This document shows, in pieces, positions 20,291 to 28,728 of a DNA stretch of 64,000 nt. How positions within the stretch are numbered: the stretch's first letter is position 1; each line of letters opens with the position of its first letter. The position numbers and the translations under genes were made by a program. Origin of the DNA: Limnohabitans sp. (GTDB taxonomy: Bacteria > Bacteroidota > Bacteroidia > Flavobacteriales > Flavobacteriaceae). The stretch covers positions 1 to 64,000 of the forward strand of contig JASGCW010000002.1 in the NCBI GenBank assembly GCA_030053945.1. Reading direction: 5' to 3'. The notes beneath the pieces are model-generated. The model was not told the origin of the DNA. It saw only the letters and a program-made list of their open reading frames with translations, and ran no database searches.

Positions 20291-20511
20291 TGAGTAATAC
20301 ACAAAAACCTAATTCAAACAAATGGTTAGCATTAATTAATATCCCCTTTCAAATGGGGCTTATTATTTTTGCTAGTTATAAGTTCGGAGTTTGGTTAGAT
20401 AATAATCACCCCTCAGAAAAAGTGTACTACTATATAATCACTACTATGGTTGGCGTAGTTATAGCACTTTATAATGTTATACGACAAGTTTCAGATTTGA
20501 ATAGAGATTAA
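20290..20511 (+). CDS. AtpZ/AtpI family protein
   Basis: Two-TM protein, MGLIIFASYKFGVWLDNNHPSEKVYYYIITTMVGVVIALYNVIRQV, upstream of the atp genes; TAATG overlap with bactofilin. Confidence 0.75.
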   Translation: MSNTQKPNSNKWLALINIPFQMGLIIFASYKFGVWLDNNHPSEKVYYYIITTMVGVVIALYNVIRQVSDLNRD

Positions 20512-20532
20512 GTCTCAAAACAGTAAAAACAG

Positions 20533-20931
20533 ATGAAAGGAAATGCCGTTTCTATTGCAATTTATGCATTTGTAATTTTTTTATTTTATTTTATACTTTC
20601 CAATATATTTAAATTTGCTCAAATAGATGTAAACCTATTTCAGGTTTCTTTTTCAAAAGTTTATTTTTTATTTGCTTTTTCCTCATTAGCAATGCTTGGA
20701 ATATTATTTGTAGTTGGTATTAAAAATAAGGACAATATAGGATATACGTTTATGTTGTTGACATTTATAAAGTTGTTCGGCACTTATTTTTTTGGAAAAG
20801 ATATAGTTCAAGGTCCAAATGTAATCTTGTCTGAAAAATGGACTTACATTACATTGTTTTTTTTGTTTTTAGTATTTGAAACAGCCTTTACAATATATTT
20901 ACTAAGTAACAAAGATGAAATAGAAGATTAG
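20533..20931 (+). CDS. Four-TM hypothetical protein (AtpI-like position)
   Basis: 132 aa polytopic ORF in the atp leader region. Confidence 0.6.
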   Translation: MKGNAVSIAIYAFVIFLFYFILSNIFKFAQIDVNLFQVSFSKVYFLFAFSSLAMLGILFVVGIKNKDNIGYTFMLLTFIKLFGTYFFGKDIVQGPNVILSEKWTYITLFFLFLVFETAFTIYLLSNKDEIED

Positions 20932-20934
20932 ATG

Positions 20935-22347
20935 CTAATCTTTTATGACTTTCTTGATAATTGCTCCTTCTCTAGAATTTATTTTTATTAAATAGATTCC
21001 TGTAGAAAGTTGAGACATATCAATTTCTTCAAAAGCATTTGTTTTTTCTATTAATACCTTTCCAGAAACGTCAACAACATCAATTTTATTTATAATAATT
21101 GAATTTGATGATTCAATTTTAATAAAATCATTTACGGGATTAGGATATAATCTTATTGATGAAGCTAATTCGAAATTTTCTGAAGCAAGTGTAGGACAAC
21201 TAACAAGTTGAGGTGTGTTTTGTGCGGAAAAACTTCCGATACCAAGTTGCCCATATAAATTATTTCCCCAAGAAAATAATGAACCATCAGTTTTTAAAGC
21301 AACCGTATGTGATGCTTTGGAATCTATATAATCCCAGTCAGAGTCATTATTTACTAAAACAGGAGTAGTTTTTTGGGTATTACTTCCATCGCCTAGTTGT
21401 CCTGACACATTTCCTCCCCAAGAGTATAATTTACCATTATTTTTACGAACTACTGTGTGTTGATAACCTTTTGCAATTTTAGTACTGTTTGAAGCATAAC
21501 TAATATTTTGTGGAGTGGTTTTATAAGCAGTAGTGCCACTTGAGCCATTTCCTAATTGCCCACTGGTGTTATCACCCCAAGTCCAAACTGAATCATCTGT
21601 CATTTTGCCAACACTATGCGCTTGACTAGCTGCAACTTCTTTCCAAGAGGTTGATGTTCCTATTTGTGTAGGTGTATATGAATCTACAGTAGAACTATTT
21701 CCTAGTTTGCCATTATTATTTCGTCCCCAAGCCCAAAGTGAGCCATCAGGTTGTATACCTAAAGAATGATCTGTTCCAGCAGATATGGTTTGCCAAACTA
21801 TACTACCTATTTGTGTAGGAACAAGTACCATATTTCCAGAACCGCTGTTTCCATTTCCTAATTGTCCATTAGCATTATCACCCCAAGCCCAAAGTGTACC
21901 ATTGTTTTTTAATGCGAGACAGTAATTATCTCCTGCAGAAATGTATGCCCAATCAGTATCAACCCCAATTTGAATTGGTATATTTGAATCTACAGTAGAA
22001 TTATTACCTAGTTGACCATAGTTGTTTCTTCCCCAAGCCCATAATGTTCCGTTAGTTTTTATGGCCAAAGCGTGTGAGCTACCAGCTGATATTTTAGACC
22101 AATCTGAAGAGATTCCTACTTGAATAGGTATATTTGATTGGGAAGACGGAACTCCTGATGATCCAAGTTGACCAAAATTATTGCGTCCCCAAGTCCATAA
22201 TGTTCCTCCATTTCTTATGGCTATGGTATGTGAGCCACCTGCTGAAATAGTTTGCCAACATTGAGCCGAAATTAGGAAAGATTGAAACAAAAGTACTAAG
22301 AGTAATGTTTTTCTCATACCTAGATTAAATTTTGTTTGTGTATTCAA
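20935..22347 (-). CDS. RCC1-repeat exported protein with T9SS sorting domain
   Basis: Repeated ISAGSSHALAIKTNGTLWAWGRNNYGQLGNNS units; C-term IRLYPNPVNDFIKIESS...IIKKVIKD. Confidence 0.9.
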   Translation of the reverse strand: MNTQTKFNLGMRKTLLLVLLFQSFLISAQCWQTISAGGSHTIAIRNGGTLWTWGRNNFGQLGSSGVPSSQSNIPIQVGISSDWSKISAGSSHALAIKTNGTLWAWGRNNYGQLGNNSTVDSNIPIQIGVDTDWAYISAGDNYCLALKNNGTLWAWGDNANGQLGNGNSGSGNMVLVPTQIGSIVWQTISAGTDHSLGIQPDGSLWAWGRNNNGKLGNSSTVDSYTPTQIGTSTSWKEVAASQAHSVGKMTDDSVWTWGDNTSGQLGNGSSGTTAYKTTPQNISYASNSTKIAKGYQHTVVRKNNGKLYSWGGNVSGQLGDGSNTQKTTPVLVNNDSDWDYIDSKASHTVALKTDGSLFSWGNNLYGQLGIGSFSAQNTPQLVSCPTLASENFELASSIRLYPNPVNDFIKIESSNSIIINKIDVVDVSGKVLIEKTNAFEEIDMSQLSTGIYLIKINSREGAIIKKVIKD

Positions 22348-22552
22348 AAATAATTAAAAAAAAGTTATTAACAATTTTTATCGACAAAAACTTCCCTTTC
22401 ATCGGCTAAATAGTTTAAATATGTAGGAAAATGCAAATAATAATATGTTGATAACTTTATAAAAGAGTGCTTTAAATTTCATTTGAATAGAAAATAATGA
22501 AAACCTTTTTCTAAAAAAATAAACGAAAGGTTTTTAATATAAATAAAAAATG

Positions 22553-22560
22553 TACCTTTG
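22553..22560 (+). promoter_or_regulatory. Bacteroidetes-type -7 promoter element upstream of atpB
   Basis: TACCTTTG matches TAnnTTTG, 36 bp before the atpB start. Confidence 0.5.
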
Positions 22561-22595
22561 CACCGAAATTTACGAACATAGAATTTTAATTTCTT

Positions 22596-23783
22596 ATGAT
22601 GATTACAAGAAAACCTGTATCATTACTATTATCAGCCTTATTTGGCTTATATTCATTGGTTACTTTAGCTAACCCTACTTCTGATTCTACACATGTTGTA
22701 GCCCAACCTGCTCACGAAGCACAAGCAGTTGTGCACGATTCTGCTCATGCAGAAGAAGGGCATTTAGAGGCTGCTCACGAAGTGAAACACGAAGGAGCTG
22801 TAAATGAAAAAGTAGAAGTAGATGCGTTTATTGAGCATCACTTACAAGATTCGCACGATTTTTATTTCTTTGCTGATGGTGAAGCTGGAAAACACTATGG
22901 ATTTTCATTGCCTGTTATTTTATGGGATAATGGATTAAAAGTTTTTTCTTCTTCGGCTTTCCACAATGAAAAAGAACTGGCTAATGTAGATGGTAACTAC
23001 TATATATTGGTTCACGGCAAAATTTATAAGTCGGATGCAGAAGGAACTGTAAGTTATGACGAACACCATCACCCAACAAACGTACAACCATTAGATTTTT
23101 CAATCACTAAAAATGTACTGTCAATGTTGATAGTGGCAACGATGTTGTTGTTTATGTTTATTAGTTTGGCTAAATCTTATAAAAAAGGACCAATCCCAAC
23201 TGGTTTTGGAAGAATCTTAGAGCCTCTTATTATTTTTATTAGAGATGAAGTGGCAATTCCAAATATTGGTGAAAAAAAATACAGAAAATTTATGGGATTC
23301 CTTTTAACAGTGTTCTTCTTTATTTGGTTATTGAACCTTTTAGGGATGACACCTATCGGAATCAACGTTACAGGAAATATAGCAGTAACAGTTTGTTTGG
23401 CATTATTTACTTATCTTATAACACAGTTTAGTGCTAACAAAGATTACTGGGGGCACATTTTTTGGATGCCAGGAGTTCCAGTGCCAATGAAAATTATTTT
23501 AGCTCCTATAGAATTATTAGGAACACTTACAAAACCATTTGCATTACTAATTCGTTTATTTGCAAACATTACAGCAGGTCACGTAGTAATAATGAGCTTG
23601 ATTGCAATGATTTTCGTAGGAAAAAATTTAGCAGCAGATTTACCAATTTCTTTTGGTCTTACATTGTTTATTTCATTGATTGAATTGTTGGTAGCGTTCT
23701 TACAAGCGTTTATCTTTACAATGTTGTCATCATTATTTATTGGTATGGCTGTACAGGATCATCATCACGATGATCATCATTAA
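22596..23783 (+). CDS. atpB: F0F1 ATP synthase subunit a
   Basis: PIELLGTLTKPFALLIRLFANITAGHVVIMSL; His-rich extended N-terminus. Confidence 0.95.
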   Translation: MMITRKPVSLLLSALFGLYSLVTLANPTSDSTHVVAQPAHEAQAVVHDSAHAEEGHLEAAHEVKHEGAVNEKVEVDAFIEHHLQDSHDFYFFADGEAGKHYGFSLPVILWDNGLKVFSSSAFHNEKELANVDGNYYILVHGKIYKSDAEGTVSYDEHHHPTNVQPLDFSITKNVLSMLIVATMLLFMFISLAKSYKKGPIPTGFGRILEPLIIFIRDEVAIPNIGEKKYRKFMGFLLTVFFFIWLLNLLGMTPIGINVTGNIAVTVCLALFTYLITQFSANKDYWGHIFWMPGVPVPMKIILAPIELLGTLTKPFALLIRLFANITAGHVVIMSLIAMIFVGKNLAADLPISFGLTLFISLIELLVAFLQAFIFTMLSSLFIGMAVQDHHHDDHH

Positions 23784-23825
23784 TAGATTGTTTAATTTAG
23801 AAGTTTAATTTTTTATTTATATATT

Positions 23826-24023
23826 ATGAATATCCCAACTTTAGTAGGTGCAGGTTTAGTAGTAATCGGTGCTGGTTTAGGATTAGGTAGAATTGGTGGT
23901 TCTGCGATGGACGCTATTGCTCGTCAACCAGAAGCTGCTGGTAAAGTACAAACAGCGATGATTATTATCGCTGCTTTATTAGAAGGTTTAGCATTCGCTG
24001 CTTTAATCTTAGGAAATAACTAA
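23826..24023 (+). CDS. atpE: F0F1 ATP synthase subunit c
   Basis: GAGLGLGRIGGSAMDAIARQPEAAGKVQTAMIIIAALLEGLAFAALILG. Confidence 0.96.
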   Translation: MNIPTLVGAGLVVIGAGLGLGRIGGSAMDAIARQPEAAGKVQTAMIIIAALLEGLAFAALILGNN

Positions 24024-24112
24024 TAAGGAAAAACAAAAACAATGCCTGTAACGGTTGGTTACAGGTGTTGTTTTAACAATTAAAAAAATTAAATCATTTT
24101 ATATTCAACATA

Positions 24113-24613
24113 ATGGATAAATTAATTAACGATTTTTCATTCGGTCTTTTCTTTTGGCAAGCAATTATTTTAATTGTATTAATCCTGTTATTGGTAAAAT
24201 TTGCTTGGAAACCTATTATGCAATCTATCACTGATAGAGAAGAAGGTATCAAGAACGCATTACTTTCTGCAGAAAATGCAAAGAAAGAAATGCAAGATTT
24301 ACAAGCTAATAATGAGCGTATCTTACAAGAAGCTCGTTTAGAGCGTGATACTTTGTTGAAAGAAGCTCGCGAAATCAAAGAAAAAATGATTGCAGATGCT
24401 AAAGAAGAAGCACAAACACAAGGTTTAAGAATGATTGAGCAAGCTAAAGCTTCTATCGAGAGTGAGAAGAATGCGGCTATGGCTGAATTAAAAAACCAAG
24501 TATCTTCACTATCATTAGAAATAGCAGAAAAATTATTAAAAGACGAATTATCTAACAAAGAAGCTCAAACTAAATTAGTAGAGAAGATGTTAGGTGATGT
24601 AAAATTAAACTAA
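24113..24613 (+). CDS. atpF: F0F1 ATP synthase subunit b
   Basis: FFWQAIILIVLILLLVKFAWKPIMQSITDREEGI and long amphipathic helix. Confidence 0.93.
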   Translation: MDKLINDFSFGLFFWQAIILIVLILLLVKFAWKPIMQSITDREEGIKNALLSAENAKKEMQDLQANNERILQEARLERDTLLKEAREIKEKMIADAKEEAQTQGLRMIEQAKASIESEKNAAMAELKNQVSSLSLEIAEKLLKDELSNKEAQTKLVEKMLGDVKLN

Positions 24614-24618
24614 TAAGT

Positions 24619-25152
24619 ATGTCAGGTAATAGAGCTGCGATACGATATGCAAAAGCAATTTTAGATGTTGCTACTTCAAACGGTACTGCCCAAGAAGTAA
24701 ACAATGATATGGCTTTGATTGCAACAACAATTCACAATAATGCTGAATTGTCAAACTTTATTGCAAACCCAACTCTTAAGGTAGAAGTAAAAAACAATGC
24801 TTTATTAGAGGTTTTCAAAGGCGTAAGTCCTATTTCAAAAAGTTTATTTCAATTATTATTAACAAATAAACGTTTTGAGATTTTAGAAAAGGTAGCTTCT
24901 CAATACAACAAACTATTTGACGTAGCTAACGGTATAGAAGTTGCAACAGTGACTACTGCAATTGCAATTACTCCTGAGCTAGAAGCTAAAGTTTTAGCTA
25001 AAGTAGCTGAGTTTTCAACAAAAAAAGTTTCTATCAAGAATATTGTAGATCCAGCGATTATAGGTGGATTTATTTTAAGAATAGGCGACAAGCAATACAA
25101 TGCTTCTGTAGCTAGTAGATTACAAGTTTTAAAAAGAGAGTTAAGTAATTAG
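24619..25152 (+). CDS. atpH: F0F1 ATP synthase subunit delta
   Basis: RAAIRYAKAILDVA...IIGGFILRIGDKQYNASVASRLQVLKREL. Confidence 0.93.
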   Translation: MSGNRAAIRYAKAILDVATSNGTAQEVNNDMALIATTIHNNAELSNFIANPTLKVEVKNNALLEVFKGVSPISKSLFQLLLTNKRFEILEKVASQYNKLFDVANGIEVATVTTAIAITPELEAKVLAKVAEFSTKKVSIKNIVDPAIIGGFILRIGDKQYNASVASRLQVLKRELSN

Positions 25153-25154
25153 TT

Positions 25155-25589
25155 ATGAGAAGAGGTTTAATAATTTTATTTTTATTGATGTCAATTTTAA
25201 GTTTTTCACAAAAAGTAAAATTTAAAAAAGATAAAGTTTTATTGGATAAAGTTGAAGTTTTCAACTTTCTAAGAGAAGGTAAAATGACAACGATATCAAC
25301 CTTGAGCGGAGTTGAATTTTTAACTGTATTATCAACTTCGTATCAAAAACGTAATGAATTTTATAATCCAAAATATTCATCATCTCTTCCTTATTATGAT
25401 TATTATGTTTATACTGTTAGATTTTTGAAAAGTGGTAAAGAATTAACAACAGATGTAGGTTTAGATAACATAATTAGAGCTATTAAAAAATCAGAGATGG
25501 TTGATGAAAATGGTAATGTAGATGAAGTAAAAATTGATACTTTTATTACAAAGTATAATAATGAGAATTTAAAATATAAAATACACTAA
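25155..25589 (+). CDS. Hypothetical exported protein inserted between atpH and atpA
   Basis: [42 protein letters not shown]; signal peptide. Confidence 0.75.
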   Translation: MRRGLIILFLLMSILSFSQKVKFKKDKVLLDKVEVFNFLREGKMTTISTLSGVEFLTVLSTSYQKRNEFYNPKYSSSLPYYDYYVYTVRFLKSGKELTTDVGLDNIIRAIKKSEMVDENGNVDEVKIDTFITKYNNENLKYKIH

Positions 25590-25609
25590 TCGTTAGATTA
25601 TATATAGTT

Positions 25610-27187
25610 ATGGCGGAAATTAAACCAGCTGAAATTTCAGCAATATTAAAGCAACAATTATCAGGTTTTGAATCTGGTGCTACTTTAGAAGAAGTAGGAA
25701 CTGTTCTTCAAGTAGGTGATGGTATTGCTCGTGTTTATGGGCTTTCAAATGTACAATATGGTGAGTTAGTAGAGTTTGATAACGGTATGGAAGGTATCGT
25801 ATTGAACCTAGAAGAAGATAACGTAGGGGTAGTATTATTAGGGCCATCTACAGGTATCAAAGAGGGTTCAACAGCAAAAAGAACACAACGTATTGCATCA
25901 TTAAAAGTTGGTGAGCAAATGGTAGGACGTGTAGTAAACACTTTAGGACAACCTATTGATGGTAAAGGTCCTATAGGTGGTGACTTATACGAAATGCCTT
26001 TAGAGCGTAAAGCACCAGGGGTAATTTTCCGTCAACCAGTAACTGAGCCTATGCAAACAGGTATCAAAGCAGTAGATGCAATGATTCCAGTAGGTCGTGG
26101 TCAGCGTGAGTTAGTAATTGGTGACCGTCAAACTGGTAAATCAACAGTTTGTTTGGATACAATTATTAACCAAAAAGAATTTTTTGATGCTGGTAAACCA
26201 GTATTTTGTATCTACGTTGCTGTAGGTCAAAAAGCTTCTACTGTAGCAGCTATCGCTAAAACATTAGAAGAAAAAGGAGCAATGGCATATACTGTGATTG
26301 TTGCTGCTAATGCTTCTGACCCGGCTCCAATGCAAGTTTATGCTCCTATGGCAGGTGCAGCTATCGGAGAATATTTCCGTGATACAGGTCGTCCAGCTTT
26401 AATTGTTTATGATGATTTATCTAAACAAGCTGTTGCTTACCGTGAGGTATCTTTATTATTAAGAAGACCACCAGGACGTGAGGCTTATCCTGGAGACGTA
26501 TTCTACTTACACTCTCGTTTATTAGAAAGAGCTGCGAAGGTTATCGCTGATGATGATATCGCTAAAAATATGAATGACTTACCAGAGTCATTAAAACCAA
26601 TCGTTAAAGGTGGTGGTTCATTAACTGCTTTACCTATTATCGAAACACAAGCGGGTGACGTTTCTGCGTATATCCCAACAAACGTAATTTCGATTACTGA
26701 TGGACAGATTTTCTTAGAGTCTGATTTATTCAACTCAGGGGTGCGTCCAGCGATTAACGTAGGTATCTCTGTATCTCGTGTAGGAGGTAATGCGCAAATC
26801 AAATCGATGAAAAAGGTTTCTGGTACTTTAAAATTAGACCAAGCTCAGTTCCGTGAATTAGAAGCTTTCGCAAAATTCGGTTCTGACTTAGATGCAGCTA
26901 CATTAAACGTTATCGAAAAAGGTAAACGTAACGTGGAAATCTTAAAACAAGGTTTAAACTCTCCGTTTACAGTAGAAAACCAAGTAGCTATTATCTATGC
27001 TGGTACTAAAAATTTATTAAGAAATGTACCTGTAGCAAAAGTTAAAGAATTCGAAAAAGATTATTTAGAGTTCTTAAACAACAAACACAGAGATACACTA
27101 GATGCTATCAAAGCTGGTAAAATTGATGATAACATCACTGATGTTTTAGAAAAAGTTGCTAAAGAAATATCTGCAAAGTATAACTAA
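25610..27187 (+). CDS. atpA: F0F1 ATP synthase subunit alpha
   Basis: [19 protein letters not shown] Walker A; full-length alpha. Confidence 0.97.
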   Translation: MAEIKPAEISAILKQQLSGFESGATLEEVGTVLQVGDGIARVYGLSNVQYGELVEFDNGMEGIVLNLEEDNVGVVLLGPSTGIKEGSTAKRTQRIASLKVGEQMVGRVVNTLGQPIDGKGPIGGDLYEMPLERKAPGVIFRQPVTEPMQTGIKAVDAMIPVGRGQRELVIGDRQTGKSTVCLDTIINQKEFFDAGKPVFCIYVAVGQKASTVAAIAKTLEEKGAMAYTVIVAANASDPAPMQVYAPMAGAAIGEYFRDTGRPALIVYDDLSKQAVAYREVSLLLRRPPGREAYPGDVFYLHSRLLERAAKVIADDDIAKNMNDLPESLKPIVKGGGSLTALPIIETQAGDVSAYIPTNVISITDGQIFLESDLFNSGVRPAINVGISVSRVGGNAQIKSMKKVSGTLKLDQAQFRELEAFAKFGSDLDAATLNVIEKGKRNVEILKQGLNSPFTVENQVAIIYAGTKNLLRNVPVAKVKEFEKDYLEFLNNKHRDTLDAIKAGKIDDNITDVLEKVAKEISAKYN

Positions 27188-27194
27188 AAAGAAA

Positions 27195-27257
27195 GGAAGC
27201 TGGAGGCTGGAAGTTTGAAGAGTTAAACTTCCATCTTCCAACATCCATCTTCCAACT
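27195..27257. repeat. Heptameric repeat array with inverted halves, atpA-atpG spacer
   Basis: Parses as GGAAGCT GGAGGCT GGAAGTT TGAAGAG TTAAACT TCCATCT TCCAACA TCCATCT TCCAACT. Confidence 0.75.
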
Positions 27258-27267
27258 ATAATAAAAA

Positions 27268-28125
27268 ATGGCGAATTTAAAGGAAATCCGTAATAGAATT
27301 ACATCCGTTTCATCAACAATGCAGATTACTTCTGCGATGAAAATGGTTTCGGCAGCAAAGCTTAAAAAGGCACAAGATGCTATTACAGCTATGCGTCCTT
27401 ACGCTGAAAAATTAACTGAGTTATTGCAAAACCTTTCTGCAACTCTTGAAGGAGAAGTAGGAGGTGCTTACACTAATCAAAGAGAAGTAAAAAAAGTACT
27501 TTTAGTAGTGGTTACTTCTAATAGAGGTTTATGTGGTGCTTTTAACACTAATGTTATTAAAGAGGTTAAAAATATTACAGAAAGATATCAAGGTGTTGCC
27601 ATTGATGTTTTGACGGTAGGTAAAAAAGGAAACGATGTATTGCGTAAAACGCATAATGTTGTGGCTAACGAGAGTGCTATTTTTGATAATTTAACTTTTG
27701 AGAATGCTTCAACTATCGCTTCACAATTAACTGAAAAATTTATTGCAGGGCAGTATGATAAGATTGAGTTGGTTTATAACCAATTTAAAAACGCAGCTAC
27801 TCAAATCGTAAAAGCGGAACAATTTTTACCATTAGCTCCTATTGCTAAAGGCAATGCTATAGCAGGTGATTATATTTTTGAACCTTCAAAAGAAGAAATT
27901 GTAATGACTTTAATTCCTAAGTCATTAAAAACACAATTGTATAAAGCAATTCGCGATTCTTTCGCTGCTGAACATGGAGCTCGTATGACAGCAATGCATA
28001 AAGCTACTGATAATGCAACAGAATTAAGAAACCAATTAAAATTAACATACAACAAAGCTCGTCAAGCTGCAATTACTGGTGAAATCTTAGAAATCGTAGG
28101 TGGTGCTGAAGCGTTGAATGGATAG
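27268..28125 (+). CDS. atpG: F0F1 ATP synthase subunit gamma
   Basis: ANLKEIRNRITSVSSTMQITSAMKMVSAAKLKKAQ...RQAAITGEILEIVGGAEAL. Confidence 0.97.
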   Translation: MANLKEIRNRITSVSSTMQITSAMKMVSAAKLKKAQDAITAMRPYAEKLTELLQNLSATLEGEVGGAYTNQREVKKVLLVVVTSNRGLCGAFNTNVIKEVKNITERYQGVAIDVLTVGKKGNDVLRKTHNVVANESAIFDNLTFENASTIASQLTEKFIAGQYDKIELVYNQFKNAATQIVKAEQFLPLAPIAKGNAIAGDYIFEPSKEEIVMTLIPKSLKTQLYKAIRDSFAAEHGARMTAMHKATDNATELRNQLKLTYNKARQAAITGEILEIVGGAEALNG

Positions 28126-28149
28126 TATAATTAAACTGTTATTATAAAA

Positions 28150-28190
28150 ATAAAAAAAGAGTTCTAATTTTAGAACTCTTTTTTTATTTT
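28150..28190. terminator. Terminator of the atp operon
   Basis: aaaaaaagagttctaa-tt-ttagaactctttttttatttt. Confidence 0.75.
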
Positions 28191-28196
28191 TATAGT

Positions 28197-28637
28197 ATGG
28201 AATTAAAGGAACTAACTACACTAGATGAAATGCTGTCGCATATTGATGCCATAAGACATTTATATCCAAATATTACTGAAGAAAGATATAGCACTTATTT
28301 GAGCCAAATGATACCTCATAATTATAAACAATTAGTTGTTTATGATGGTGAAATCGTAGCAGGAATAACAGGTTTTTGGCAAGGTGTAAAACTTTGGAGT
28401 GGACCTTATATGGAAATAGATAATTTTGTGGTCGCTCCTGATTACAGACGAACTGGAGTTGGGACTTTAATGACAGATTATATTAATAAAAAAGCAGAGG
28501 AACTAGATTTGAATATGATAGTGCTTGACGCTTATGTAGAGAATTTTAAAGCCCATCGTTTTTATTATAATCAAGGATATGCTCAGCGGGGTTATCATTT
28601 TATTAAGATACTCAATGAAGACCGATTGACGAAGTAG
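28197..28637 (+). CDS. GNAT family N-acetyltransferase
   Basis: MEIDNFVVAPDYRRTGVGTLMTDYINKKAEELD...AHRFYYNQGY. Confidence 0.9.
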   Translation: MELKELTTLDEMLSHIDAIRHLYPNITEERYSTYLSQMIPHNYKQLVVYDGEIVAGITGFWQGVKLWSGPYMEIDNFVVAPDYRRTGVGTLMTDYINKKAEELDLNMIVLDAYVENFKAHRFYYNQGYAQRGYHFIKILNEDRLTK

Positions 28638-28658
28638 TTGATCAATTTTAGTTTAAGT

Positions 28659-28700
28659 AAAAGAATTATATTAGAAATTAATTTCTAATATAATTCTTTT
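28659..28700. terminator. 42-bp perfect palindrome, probable bidirectional terminator
   Basis: aaaagaattatattagaaattaatttctaatataattctttt is self-complementary, between convergent genes. Confidence 0.7.
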
Positions 28701-28728
28701 GGAAATGTTTTAATGAATTTGGTTAAGG

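Noticed and set aside
20935-22347. Tandem repeats that could suggest a repeat array
   Set aside because: They encode RCC1 propeller repeats in one intact reading frame
23462-23683. 73-aa plus-strand ORF inside atpB
   Set aside because: Alternative frame of atpB
24094-24558. 154-aa ORF on the minus strand opposite atpF
   Set aside because: Shadow ORF of a clear ATP synthase b subunit; composition is that of an antisense reading frame
26503-26802. 99-aa minus-strand ORF opposite atpA
   Set aside because: Shadow ORF of a highly conserved gene
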